Origin: CAYYOS01 sp964473355
Lineage (GTDB): Bacteria; Pseudomonadota; Gammaproteobacteria; Burkholderiales; REEB80
NCBI GenBank assembly: GCA_964473355.1
Contig: CAYYOS010000095.1
Coordinates: forward strand, 1-9,715
Direction: 5' to 3'
DNA length: 9,715 bases
Position 1 is the first letter of the stretch. Each line of letters starts with the position of its first letter. Below the pieces are notes generated by a model that was not told the DNA's origin, did no database searches, and saw only the letters and a list, made by a program, of their open reading frames with translations. Of the stretch, positions 1 to 5,720 are shown piece by piece. The translations under genes and the position numbers were made by a program.

Positions 1-87
1 AGCAGCCGATGCGGATAAGGAGATGACGCTAGCCGTAAGTATTGATACAGATAAAATACCGGCTTTTATAAATTGACGACGTTGCAT
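1..87 (-). CDS. Tat signal peptide of an exported protein (5' end only, runs off left edge)
   Basis: Only the first 29 codons are in the window. They encode a signal peptide beginning MQRRQFIKAG, with a twin-arginine motif (RRQFIK, residues 3-8), then a hydrophobic stretch (about residues 11-24) and an ASA-type cleavage region (about residues 25-29). The start is supported by a strong ribosome site (AAAGGGGA on the minus strand, positions 102-95) about 7 bases before the ATG at 87. The protein is therefore probably exported by the Tat route, either as a periplasmic binding protein or as a cofactor enzyme. A sigma-54-like promoter and an NtrC-like site lie upstream. With that context, a nitrogen-related binding protein such as the urea-transporter subunit UrtA is possible, because precursors of that family often begin in a similar way. 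The mature domain is not visible, so this is a guess only. Confidence 0.8.
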   Translation of the reverse strand, partial: MQRRQFIKAGILSVSILTASVISLSASAA

Positions 88-141
88 ATTAATTTCCCCT
101 TTGCGTGGTGACGTGAATATATTAAATTGCTGTTGGAGATT

Positions 142-158
142 AGCGAGGAGCGTGCCAG
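142..158 (-). promoter_or_regulatory. Sigma-54 (RpoN) -24/-12 promoter candidate for the Tat-signal gene
   Basis: The minus strand reads CTGGCACGCTCCTCGCT. The -24 half (TGGCACG) is perfect. The GG and GC dinucleotides are separated by exactly 10 bases, as sigma-54 requires. The -12 half is TCGCT rather than TTGCW, so there is one mismatch. Transcription would start near position 131, leaving a leader of about 44 bases before the ATG at 87. The correct orientation and distance, and the NtrC-like site about 150 bases upstream, strengthen the call. Confidence 0.6.
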
Positions 159-188
159 GAGCGCCTGTTATAGGAGCAGCGCCAGCAC

Positions 189-218
189 GGGCGCCGGTTT
201 CCGAGAAAACTGACGCCC
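189..218. repeat. Imperfect inverted repeat between the two regulatory sites
   Basis: GGGCG-c-CGGTTT (189-200) can pair with AAACTG-a-CGCCC (207-218) around a 6-base loop. This gives about 11 pairs with one mismatch and one wobble. No T-run follows on either strand, so it is not an intrinsic terminator. It lies between the NtrC-like site and the minus-strand promoter and may be incidental. Confidence 0.4.
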
Positions 219-272
219 CACTTAAACCCTATCAAACTGGCATGTACCGGGGTAACGCATAAAGATGGTGCG

Positions 273-289
273 CCCACAATTTTGGTGCA
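273..289 (-). promoter_or_regulatory. NtrC-like enhancer site
   Basis: The plus strand reads CCCACAATTTTGGTGCA. It matches 14 of 17 positions of the NtrC-type dyad TGCACC-ATTTT-GGTGCA; the half GGTGCA is perfect and the other half matches 3 of 6. Its centre is about 150 bases upstream of the predicted sigma-54 start at 131, a normal distance for an NtrC enhancer. A weaker abutting copy (CGCATA-AAGAT-GGTGCG, 256-272) could be a second site. Another dimeric activator could use the same symmetry. Confidence 0.45.
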
Positions 290-335
290 CCAGATATGGG
301 CTCACTTTTACGCTTACCTTTGGTCTCATCGCGCC

Positions 336-758
336 ATGAATCCCAGCGTAAAACGTTTTTCCGCGGGCGTGGTGATCGTGCGTTATGTGGACAAGGAATG
401 GCATTACCTACTCTTGCGTTGTTTTGCCCTTTGGGATTTTCCCAAGGGGCAAGTAGAGCCGGGGGAGACCTCCCTGGCTGCGGCACTTCGCGAAGTGCGC
501 GAAGAAACTACGCTCACTGATTTAATTTTTCGCTGGGGCGAAGCATATCAAGACACATCCCCTTACGCACACGGAAAGATCGCTCGCTATTACTTGGCCG
601 AATCCCCGGGCGGCGAGGTCGATTTACCCATTAACCCCATAATCAATAAGCCCGAGCACCATGAATTCCGTTGGTGTCGCGTGGCAGAGGTACGGCGACT
701 GATACCACCGCGACTGGTTAAAATAATCGATTGGGCTACGCAGATCCTGGGCACTTAA
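336..758 (+). CDS. NUDIX hydrolase, Ap4A-pyrophosphatase (NUDT2-like) type
   Basis: This is a 140-residue single-domain cytosolic NUDIX enzyme. The NUDIX box runs from G38 to L60 (G-x5-E-x7-REV-x-EE-x-T-L) and includes E44, R52, E53, E56 and E57, the residues that bind the catalytic divalent metal. The usual glycine near the end of the box is replaced by T59. The context FPKGQVEPGE and the late EHHEFRW segment (about 107-113) resemble diadenosine tetraphosphate hydrolases such as human NUDT2, so dinucleoside polyphosphate cleavage is the best guess. Other NDP-x substrates cannot be excluded. The ATG at 336 was chosen because the NUDIX fold begins directly after it; a TTG at 282 in the same frame would add 18 atypical residues. 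No good ribosome site precedes either start. The enzyme is transcribed divergently from the Tat-signal gene. Confidence 0.88.
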   Translation: MNPSVKRFSAGVVIVRYVDKEWHYLLLRCFALWDFPKGQVEPGETSLAAALREVREETTLTDLIFRWGEAYQDTSPYAHGKIARYYLAESPGGEVDLPINPIINKPEHHEFRWCRVAEVRRLIPPRLVKIIDWATQILGT

Positions 759-813
759 ACCCGGTTGATGACGCGCCCGAAAAACTCCTTATATTAGAGA
801 AAGACCATTCCGC

Positions 814-2337
814 TTGTCCTTAGACCGCACTTTTAAAATCGCCCTGCTTGCGACCCTCGTTTTGAAATTGCTGTTTGCAGCCTTGCTGCCTTTTACGGGC
901 GACGAAGCTTATTTCGCCATCTGGGGAAATTATTTTGACTGGGGATATTACGATCACCCGCCCATGGTGGGATGGCTGGCGATTTTATTAAAATCGCTGG
1001 GCGATAGTGCACTCATCTTACGCTTGCCGGCCGTGCTCATCACCCCCGCGATAGCCCTAGGAATATTTTTCACCCTAAAAAAATTCGATGAAGAAAAAGC
1101 TTATTTGGTGGGCCTGCTTTTTTTATTCAGCCCGATTTATTTAATCGAAATTTTTCACACCACCGATGTACCACTCATTCTATTTTCTTTCTTTTCGGTA
1201 CTGGCACTCTACAAGGCAGAAGTCAGCAGAAAGTGGTTCTTCTACGCTGCCTCAGGCGCATTATTGGGCTTGGCGTTTCTATCCAAATATTTTGCGGGGT
1301 TTTTAGGCGTCGCTTATCTGTTTTATTTTATATTTGGCACCGCCGGAAAGAACCTTCGAGGGTATGCGTTGCTAATTCTCTGTGCCCTGCCTTTTGTTGC
1401 AGTAAATATCTATTGGAATTACGGACATTGTTGGTCCAATCTGCTTTTCAATGTCTACAATCGCCATGAGGACGCAGCGTGGTCGCTAGTAAAAGTGCTG
1501 TTGTATTTGGCGATGTTAGCGTACCTTGTAACGCCCCCCGTGCTTTATAGTTTGTGGAAACAACGCGCCCTAGTTAACGCCCCCATAGGCCCAGCTTTTA
1601 AGGTATTTATCTTTACCGCCCTGGTTCCGCTATTTATTTTTCTGCTTTTTTCATCTGCAAAAGTAATCGGCTTGCATTGGGTATTGTCTTTTTTGCCCTT
1701 TTTATTTTTATCGCTACCATTGTTTTTAACATCCAAACAATTACATGGTGCCGTAAAGTTTATGTTGGTTTTTGCGATTCTGCATGGCGCGGTACTCACC
1801 GCGATTTTAGTCGTGCCCATCGAGTCGTGGCGTGGAGTAAAAAAATACCCGAGCATCGTCATGACCGCGCAAACCGGCGAACTACTAGCCCTACTCGCAC
1901 CGTATAAAAAGGATTTTGTGCTGGCGGCCGATGCGTATTCTCCTGCGGCCATACTCACGCATCACACGGGCACCAATGTCCCAGTATTTGGCTTAGGCTC
2001 GTCGCACGCCCGCCACGACGACATCATGACGGACTTTCGCGCCCTACAAGGCAAAAATCTCCTTATATTTAAAAAGCAGGCGCCACAGTTGGAAGCGTAT
2101 TCACCCTACTTTCATTCCGTCTCCATGCAAGCCATTAATCTACGCGGCGCGGCGTTCTACCTCGTTTTGGGATATGACTTTAACTACCCCGCATACCGTA
2201 TAGGGATTTTGGAAAAAATTCGCCAGCGCTATTACGCGCTTCCCTCCTATCTGCCCTTAAAGGCCTGTTATTTTTGCGCGCGCTATTTTTCAGCGAACGG
2301 CTGCGGGGGTTCGCCCGCGGTACCTACACAATTTTGA
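814..2337 (+). CDS. ArnT-like polytopic glycosyltransferase (GT39/PMT_2 family)
   Basis: This is a 507-residue inner-membrane GT-C glycosyltransferase. Hydrophobic segments fill roughly residues 7-335, followed by a soluble C-terminal region (about 340-507). The first loop carries the acidic pair in GDEAYF (D30, E31) and the GYYDHPP motif (44-50), both characteristic of the ArnT/dolichyl-phosphate-mannose transferase superfamily. Further family-like signatures are LSKYFAG (156-162) and NIYWNYGHCW (198-207). Enzymes of this kind move a sugar from a polyprenyl-phosphate donor to lipid A, glycans or proteins on the periplasmic side; donor and acceptor cannot be read from the sequence. The start is a TTG at 814, preceded by the weak purine run AGAGAAAGA. 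The stop lies one base before the mobA start, which suggests co-transcription. The gene looks AT-richer than the right half of the window, as membrane proteins often are. Confidence 0.85.
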   Translation: MSLDRTFKIALLATLVLKLLFAALLPFTGDEAYFAIWGNYFDWGYYDHPPMVGWLAILLKSLGDSALILRLPAVLITPAIALGIFFTLKKFDEEKAYLVGLLFLFSPIYLIEIFHTTDVPLILFSFFSVLALYKAEVSRKWFFYAASGALLGLAFLSKYFAGFLGVAYLFYFIFGTAGKNLRGYALLILCALPFVAVNIYWNYGHCWSNLLFNVYNRHEDAAWSLVKVLLYLAMLAYLVTPPVLYSLWKQRALVNAPIGPAFKVFIFTALVPLFIFLLFSSAKVIGLHWVLSFLPFLFLSLPLFLTSKQLHGAVKFMLVFAILHGAVLTAILVVPIESWRGVKKYPSIVMTAQTGELLALLAPYKKDFVLAADAYSPAAILTHHTGTNVPVFGLGSSHARHDDIMTDFRALQGKNLLIFKKQAPQLEAYSPYFHSVSMQAINLRGAAFYLVLGYDFNYPAYRIGILEKIRQRYYALPSYLPLKACYFCARYFSANGCGGSPAVPTQF

Positions 2338-2338
2338 C

Positions 2339-2917
2339 ATGGATATCAGCGCCATTATTTTAGCGGGCGGCAGAGGGGCTAGGCTAGGCAATCAAGACAA
2401 AGGCTTGCTACCTTTAGGGAATCGTAAGCTGGTCGAGTGGGTGTTGCAACGAATACGCCCACAGGTTAAGGAAGTGGTTATTAGTGCTAATCGTAACAAG
2501 GACTTATATCAACTCTTGGGTTTACCAGTGGTTTCTGATATACTCTACCCAAATTTCGGCCCCCTTGCCGGCATCTTAAATGCCCTCCCGGCGGTTCAGG
2601 GGCCATGGGTACTGACCGTACCCTGTGATTCGCCTTTTTTGCCGCTAGACTTAGCAGCGCGTTTAAAACAGGCGCTCAATAATAATAACGATATTGCCGT
2701 GCCGTTAGTAGGTGATCGCGCTCAAAGCGCCATTTGCCTATTTAATACTGGCCTCTACCATAACTTAAAAGATTTTTTGGCTTCTGGACAAAGGAAAACG
2801 GAAGACTGGCAAACCGGCTTAAATCGTGTGCTGGTTCCGTTTGAAAACCCGGAAGCGTTTTTGAATATTAATGACGAGGCCACCCGGCTAAAAGCCCAAA
2901 CTCTTTTGGGAACTTAA
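2339..2917 (+). CDS. mobA: Molybdenum cofactor guanylyltransferase MobA
   Basis: This 192-residue cytosolic nucleotidyltransferase transfers GMP from GTP to Mo-molybdopterin, giving the guanine dinucleotide cofactor used by DMSO-reductase-family enzymes such as nitrate reductase and formate dehydrogenase. The motifs are in the expected order: the phosphate-binding loop LAGGRGARLG (8-17), DKG (20-22), GPLAGI (74-79), the Mg-binding PCDSPFLP (95-102, D97) and the C-terminal FLNINDE (174-180). The length is normal for MobA. The ATG begins one base after the glycosyltransferase stop, with no clear ribosome site, so translation is probably coupled. No mobB or other cofactor gene is in the window. 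Other NTP-transferases such as MocA-type cytidylyltransferases share the fold, but the motif set fits MobA best. Confidence 0.92.
   Translation: MDISAIILAGGRGARLGNQDKGLLPLGNRKLVEWVLQRIRPQVKEVVISANRNKDLYQLLGLPVVSDILYPNFGPLAGILNALPAVQGPWVLTVPCDSPFLPLDLAARLKQALNNNNDIAVPLVGDRAQSAICLFNTGLYHNLKDFLASGQRKTEDWQTGLNRVLVPFENPEAFLNINDEATRLKAQTLLGT
2895..2910 (+). terminator. Weak terminator-like hairpin at the end of mobA
   Basis: CCCAAA-ctct-TTTGGG forms a perfect 6-bp stem inside the last codons of mobA and is followed by the AT-rich AACTTAATTTT. The stem is AT-rich and the T-tract is interrupted, so any termination would be partial. Chance occurrence is possible. Confidence 0.25.
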
Positions 2918-2922
2918 TTTTG

Positions 2923-2938
2923 TGCAGAGCGGTCTGCA
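2923..2938. repeat. Perfect 6-bp inverted repeat upstream of the lytic transglycosylase gene
   Basis: TGCAGA-gcgg-TCTGCA is a perfect dyad, 24 bases before the ATG at 2963. No T-run follows, so it is not a terminator. It could be an operator or a small leader hairpin, or chance. Confidence 0.4.
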
Positions 2939-2962
2939 TCTTCGGATATTAAAGTGGTGATT

Positions 2963-3598
2963 ATGAAATATTGGTTTAATTTTTGGGTGATAATCGCGTT
3001 ATGTTTGCCGACCTTAAGTATGGCCGACATCTATGCTTTTTTAGATGAGAACGGCATTGCGCACTTTAGCAATGCGCCGAAAGACGAGCGCTATCAGCTT
3101 TTTAAAAAAGGCGGTGACCCTAGCGCGGACGCTGCCGAGGAAGCGCAGCCGAACCTTGCTTTACGAGTTCCAACGCAACAATTTATGCAGCTGGTGGAAC
3201 GCGCGGCGCAAACCAGTCAAATGGAACCGGCCTTACTCCACGCGGTTATTGCAGCGGAATCCGGTTATAACTCCACCGCATTATCCCCCAAGGGTGCCAC
3301 TGGTCTGATGCAGCTCATGCCGGAAACCGGGAAGCGCTACGGGGTGTCTAATTTGCTGGATCCGGCACAAAATATTTTGGGCGGCGCGCGCTATCTGCGC
3401 GACCTAATGCGCTTATTTAAGAACGATATGAACTTGGTGCTGGCTGCTTACAATGCTGGTGAAGGCGCGGTGATTAAGCATGGTTACAAAATTCCACCGT
3501 ATCGCGAAACCATGCTTTATGTCCCTAAAGTTTTGCAGTACTACAAACAATATCAATCTCGTGAAACCGCCCCTATCGTAAAAAGGAGTAAGACATGA
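2963..3598 (+). CDS. Exported lytic transglycosylase (DUF4124 + SLT domain)
   Basis: This 211-residue exported murein hydrolase would cleave the MurNAc-GlcNAc bond of peptidoglycan, leaving a 1,6-anhydro end. It has a signal peptide (about residues 1-21, cleavage after SMA), then a short DUF4124-like domain beginning DIYAFLDENG (about 22-48), a linker, and an SLT (family 1) domain from about residue 75. The catalytic glutamate is E99 in AAESGYN. Supporting motifs are GLMQLMPET (114-122), AYNAGEG (162-168) and the terminal IPPYRET...YVPKV (177-189). The ATG at 2963 was preferred over the in-frame GTG at 2954 because it leaves a clean positively charged signal-peptide start. No lipobox cysteine is present, so the protein is soluble periplasmic rather than a lipoprotein. 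Its stop overlaps the start of the next gene. Confidence 0.9.
   Translation: MKYWFNFWVIIALCLPTLSMADIYAFLDENGIAHFSNAPKDERYQLFKKGGDPSADAAEEAQPNLALRVPTQQFMQLVERAAQTSQMEPALLHAVIAAESGYNSTALSPKGATGLMQLMPETGKRYGVSNLLDPAQNILGGARYLRDLMRLFKNDMNLVLAAYNAGEGAVIKHGYKIPPYRETMLYVPKVLQYYKQYQSRETAPIVKRSKT
3584..3588 (+). promoter_or_regulatory. Strong ribosome binding site for the 97-residue protein
   Basis: AGGAG lies 6 bases upstream of the ATG at 3595, inside the final codons of the lytic transglycosylase gene. It is the best ribosome site in the first half of the window and is the main evidence that this small ORF is translated. Confidence 0.7.
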
Positions 3599-3888
3599 GT
3601 TCCGATAATTTAAATTCTATTGACGACAATACTGATCCTTTGAGCTCCGCAGCTAAACATATGGATGAGCGTTTGCGCAGCGCTAATCAAGGCGCACTAT
3701 TAAGCGCGCCAAGCGGTAGCCTTAAAGAAGACGTGATTACTCAGACGACAGTCCCACAGCCTGTTTCCGACGCGGGCAACCTCACCATATCTATTCGGGC
3801 GGACCTCAAAGCGTTTCTTACCGTGCTTGCTATCCCTGTCGGCATAAGCCTGTTCGCCGGCTTATGTCGAACACGACACCCTAACTAA
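3595..3888 (+). CDS. Unrecognised 97-residue protein with a C-terminal membrane segment
   Basis: I do not recognise this family. The first 65 residues or so are polar and rich in Ser, Asn and Asp. One hydrophobic segment follows near the C-terminus (about residues 72-91, AFLTVLAIPVGISLFAGL), then a short basic tail (CRTRHPN). This gives the layout of a tail-anchored or single-pass membrane protein. It looks like a real gene: a strong AGGAG ribosome site (3584-3588) sits 6 bases before the ATG, and the start overlaps the stop of the lytic transglycosylase gene (ATGA), implying coupled translation and perhaps a shared role at the cell wall. A strong inverted repeat lies inside the hydrophobic segment. 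A truncated longer ancestor cannot be excluded. Confidence 0.6.
   Translation: MSSDNLNSIDDNTDPLSSAAKHMDERLRSANQGALLSAPSGSLKEDVITQTTVPQPVSDAGNLTISIRADLKAFLTVLAIPVGISLFAGLCRTRHPN
3841..3868. repeat. Strong inverted repeat inside the end of the small membrane protein gene
   Basis: CATAAGCC (3843-3850) pairs perfectly with GGCTTATG (3859-3866) around the 8-base loop tgttcgcc; one wobble and one G-C pair extend the stem to 10. No T-run follows, so a classic intrinsic terminator is unlikely. The hairpin could slow mRNA decay or terminate weakly at the end of this transcription unit. Confidence 0.5.
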
Positions 3889-4049
3889 AATTTATCGGCT
3901 TCTAATTTCTTCGCGTGGGTGGAATGTTATAAGCACCCCTCCGGAAGTTTTCAAACTCGATTCTCTGAAATATATCCGCATAAAAATCAAAGTAAGCTTC
4001 GAGAAAAGCTCTTAGGGCAGATTACTCCCAGTGCCACCGCCCGGCGCCC

Positions 4050-4066
4050 CGCACCAGAAACGTGCA
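4050..4066 (+). promoter_or_regulatory. NtrC-like enhancer site upstream of the amidoligase/Anbu operon
   Basis: CGCACC-AGAAA-CGTGCA matches the NtrC dyad TGCACC-N5-GGTGCA at 5 of 6 positions in each half. The core GCAC-N7-GTGC is intact. Its centre lies about 106 bases upstream of the predicted start at 4164, close to the classic enhancer distance known from glnA promoters. The AT-rich central bases of the full consensus are only partly kept. Confidence 0.55.
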
Positions 4067-4109
4067 AATAGATTAGTGTCTTTATAAAACTAAAGCGCTT
4101 CGTTATAAA

Positions 4110-4122
4110 AATCAACGTATTA
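4110..4122 (+). promoter_or_regulatory. IHF binding site (full consensus match)
   Basis: AATCAACGTATTA matches the IHF consensus WATCAANNNNTTR at every defined position and has AT-rich flanks. It lies between the NtrC-like site and the sigma-54 promoter, centred near -48, where IHF usually bends DNA so that the enhancer-bound activator can touch the polymerase. Confidence 0.65.
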
Positions 4123-4136
4123 ATATCTCTATCACG

Positions 4137-4153
4137 CTGGCACGTTGCTTGCG
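4137..4153 (+). promoter_or_regulatory. Sigma-54 (RpoN) -24/-12 promoter of the amidoligase/Anbu operon
   Basis: CTGGCACGTTGCTTGCG matches the consensus YTGGCACGRNNNTTGCW at all but the R and the final W positions. The -24 GG (4139-4140) and -12 GC (4151-4152) are exactly 10 bases apart. Transcription should start near 4164, about 112 bases before the first gene. It needs an AAA+ activator; the sites just upstream suggest NtrC. Confidence 0.85.
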
Positions 4154-4275
4154 TTCACTAAAGATAACAGCAGCAAGTGGTGTCTCTCAATAACGAATTG
4201 CACCGTTTAAGGCGCTGCCACAATCCAATGGGTGTATAGATAGACCGGTAATTTCCACAGGGATAAGCATAGGCA

Positions 4276-5718
4276 ATGATGGATGAATCCGTAGCCAGTT
4301 TAGCTAAACCCCAAATATTCGACGAAATGCATCGGCCGGAAGGCGAGGTGCGCGACCAATATTGCGACGTCGCAGCGCAGCTATTTTCCTTACCCCTGGA
4401 GGCGCTTTCCCAAAAACAACGCGAAGCCGAAATGCTGTTTCGCCGCCTGGGTGTTACTTTTGCCGTTTACGGAGAAGATGCGGGCGCCGAGCGCTTAATC
4501 CCTTTTGATGTGATTCCGCGCATTTTTGGCGCCGCCGAATGGGCTCTCCTGGAGCGCGGCTTGAAGCAACGGGTGCGCGCATTGAACGCTTTTCTGCATG
4601 ATATTTATCATGACCAGGAGATCATCAAGGCCAGCTTGATCCCCGCCAAGCAAGTCTTGGAAAACAGCCTATACCGGCCGGAGATGCGCGGTATCAGTTT
4701 ATCAAATCAAGTGTATGCCCATGTCGCGGGGATAGATTTGGTGCGAGTGGCGGAAAACGATTTCTACGTGCTGGAAGATAATCTGCGTACTCCATCGGGC
4801 GTGTCGTATATGTTGGAGAATCGCAATACCATGATGCGGCTATTCCCGGATTTATTCGCGAGCCATGCCGTTGCGCCGATTGATCACTACCCGCAAATGT
4901 TGCGCGATACGCTACGTGACGCCGCTCCTCCCAATGCGGAGGAACCGGTAATTGTAGTGATGACGCCGGGCGCCTATAACAGCGCCTATTTCGAACACGC
5001 TTTCTTAGCAAGCCAAATGGGTGTGGAGCTGGTGGAGGGACAAGATTTGGTGGTGCACGCGGGGAAAGTGTATATGCACACCACCGAAGGGCCGCAACAG
5101 GTGCACGTTATTTACCGGCGTGTCGATGACGATTTTCTCGATCCTTTGGCCTTTCGTCCCGATTCGTCGCTTGGCGTCCCGGGGTTAATGAATGCCTATT
5201 GCAATGGCGGCGTAGTGCTGGCAAATGGGGTGGGCACGGGCGTGGCGGACGACAAATCTACTTATCCCTACGTGCCCGCGATGATCGAATTTTATCTCGG
5301 CGAAAAACCCCTGCTATCCAACGTCCCCACTTGGTTTTTGGGAAAAACTGATGATCTTAAATATGCCCTCGCCCACCTGCCTGAATTAGTGATGAAAGAA
5401 GTGCAAGGCTCGGGAGGCTACGGCATGTTGATTGGACCCGCCAGCACGCCCGCGGAGATCGCCGCGTACCGCGAACGCATTTTGGCCGCCCCGGCAAGTT
5501 TTATCGCCCAACCCACACTGGCCCTGTCCACTTGTCCAACCTTAGTGCAAGCGGGTATTGCACCACGTCACGTGGATTTGCGTCCCTTCGTTTTATCCGG
5601 CAAGGAAATCCGCCTGGTACCGGGTGGGCTCACCCGGGTAGGATTAACTGAAGGCTCTTTGGTCGTCAATTCCTCCCAAGGCGGGGGAACCAAAGACACC
5701 TGGGTATTGGAGGATTAA
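4276..5718 (+). CDS. Circularly permuted ATP-grasp ligase (COG2308, DUF404/DUF407 type)
   Basis: This 480-residue cytosolic protein is a circularly permuted ATP-grasp enzyme, predicted to activate a carboxylate with ATP and join it to an amine. Family motifs in order are VLEDNLRTPSGVSY (165-178), VIYRRVDDDFLDP (278-290), the glycine-rich nucleotide-binding segment MKEVQGSGGYGMLIGP (373-388, with K374), HVDLRPFVLSG (432-442) and NSSQGGGTKDTWVL (465-478). Acidic and basic residues expected for catalysis are kept, so it looks active. The length is full for the family. It is the first gene after the sigma-54 promoter and is followed after 2 bases by the Alpha-E gene, its usual partner. Two ATG codons (4276 and 4279) are equally possible starts; the purine run AGGGATAAG is rather far upstream. 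The substrate is unknown. Confidence 0.92.
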   Translation: MMDESVASLAKPQIFDEMHRPEGEVRDQYCDVAAQLFSLPLEALSQKQREAEMLFRRLGVTFAVYGEDAGAERLIPFDVIPRIFGAAEWALLERGLKQRVRALNAFLHDIYHDQEIIKASLIPAKQVLENSLYRPEMRGISLSNQVYAHVAGIDLVRVAENDFYVLEDNLRTPSGVSYMLENRNTMMRLFPDLFASHAVAPIDHYPQMLRDTLRDAAPPNAEEPVIVVMTPGAYNSAYFEHAFLASQMGVELVEGQDLVVHAGKVYMHTTEGPQQVHVIYRRVDDDFLDPLAFRPDSSLGVPGLMNAYCNGGVVLANGVGTGVADDKSTYPYVPAMIEFYLGEKPLLSNVPTWFLGKTDDLKYALAHLPELVMKEVQGSGGYGMLIGPASTPAEIAAYRERILAAPASFIAQPTLALSTCPTLVQAGIAPRHVDLRPFVLSGKEIRLVPGGLTRVGLTEGSLVVNSSQGGGTKDTWVLED

Positions 5719-5720
5719 CC

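Larger units (their letters stand above)
3889..4275 (+). other. Gene-free regulatory region and leader of the amidoligase/Anbu operon
   Basis: No convincing ORF is present on either strand in these 387 bases. The left third is AT-rich with no clear terminator for the upstream genes; a weak AGCTT/AAGCT hairpin near 3995-4009 is all I see. The middle and right hold the NtrC-like, IHF and sigma-54 sites listed separately. From the predicted start at about 4164 there is a leader of about 112 bases, longer than needed for translation; no strong structure is evident by eye. A perfect half-site TGCACC lies at 4199-4204 in the leader. Confidence 0.7.

Noticed and set aside
230..242. Possible IHF site (TATCAA core) upstream of the minus-strand promoter
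   Set aside because: It lacks the TTR half of the IHF consensus.
282..335. N-terminal extension of the NUDIX protein from the TTG at 282
   Set aside because: The added residues are unlike the family, the TTG lies inside the NtrC-like site, and the fold begins right after the ATG at 336.
222..486. Overlapping minus-strand ORFs of 60 and 84 codons opposite the NUDIX gene start
   Set aside because: No ribosome site or recognisable domain; they overlap a well-supported NUDIX gene and the regulatory region.
765..795. Possible sigma-70 promoter (TTGATG ... TATATT) before the glycosyltransferase gene
   Set aside because: The 19-base spacer and imperfect boxes make it too weak to list as a feature.
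1545..1958. Minus-strand ORF of 137 codons inside the glycosyltransferase gene
   Set aside because: Antisense shadow of a gene with clear family motifs; no start signals or domain.
2954..2962. GTG start for the lytic transglycosylase
   Set aside because: It adds only MVI before the natural Met-Lys of the signal peptide and has no better ribosome site.
4199..4215. TGCACC half-site in the leader as a second NtrC site
   Set aside because: The partner half (AGGCGC) does not match, and the site lies downstream of the predicted transcription start.
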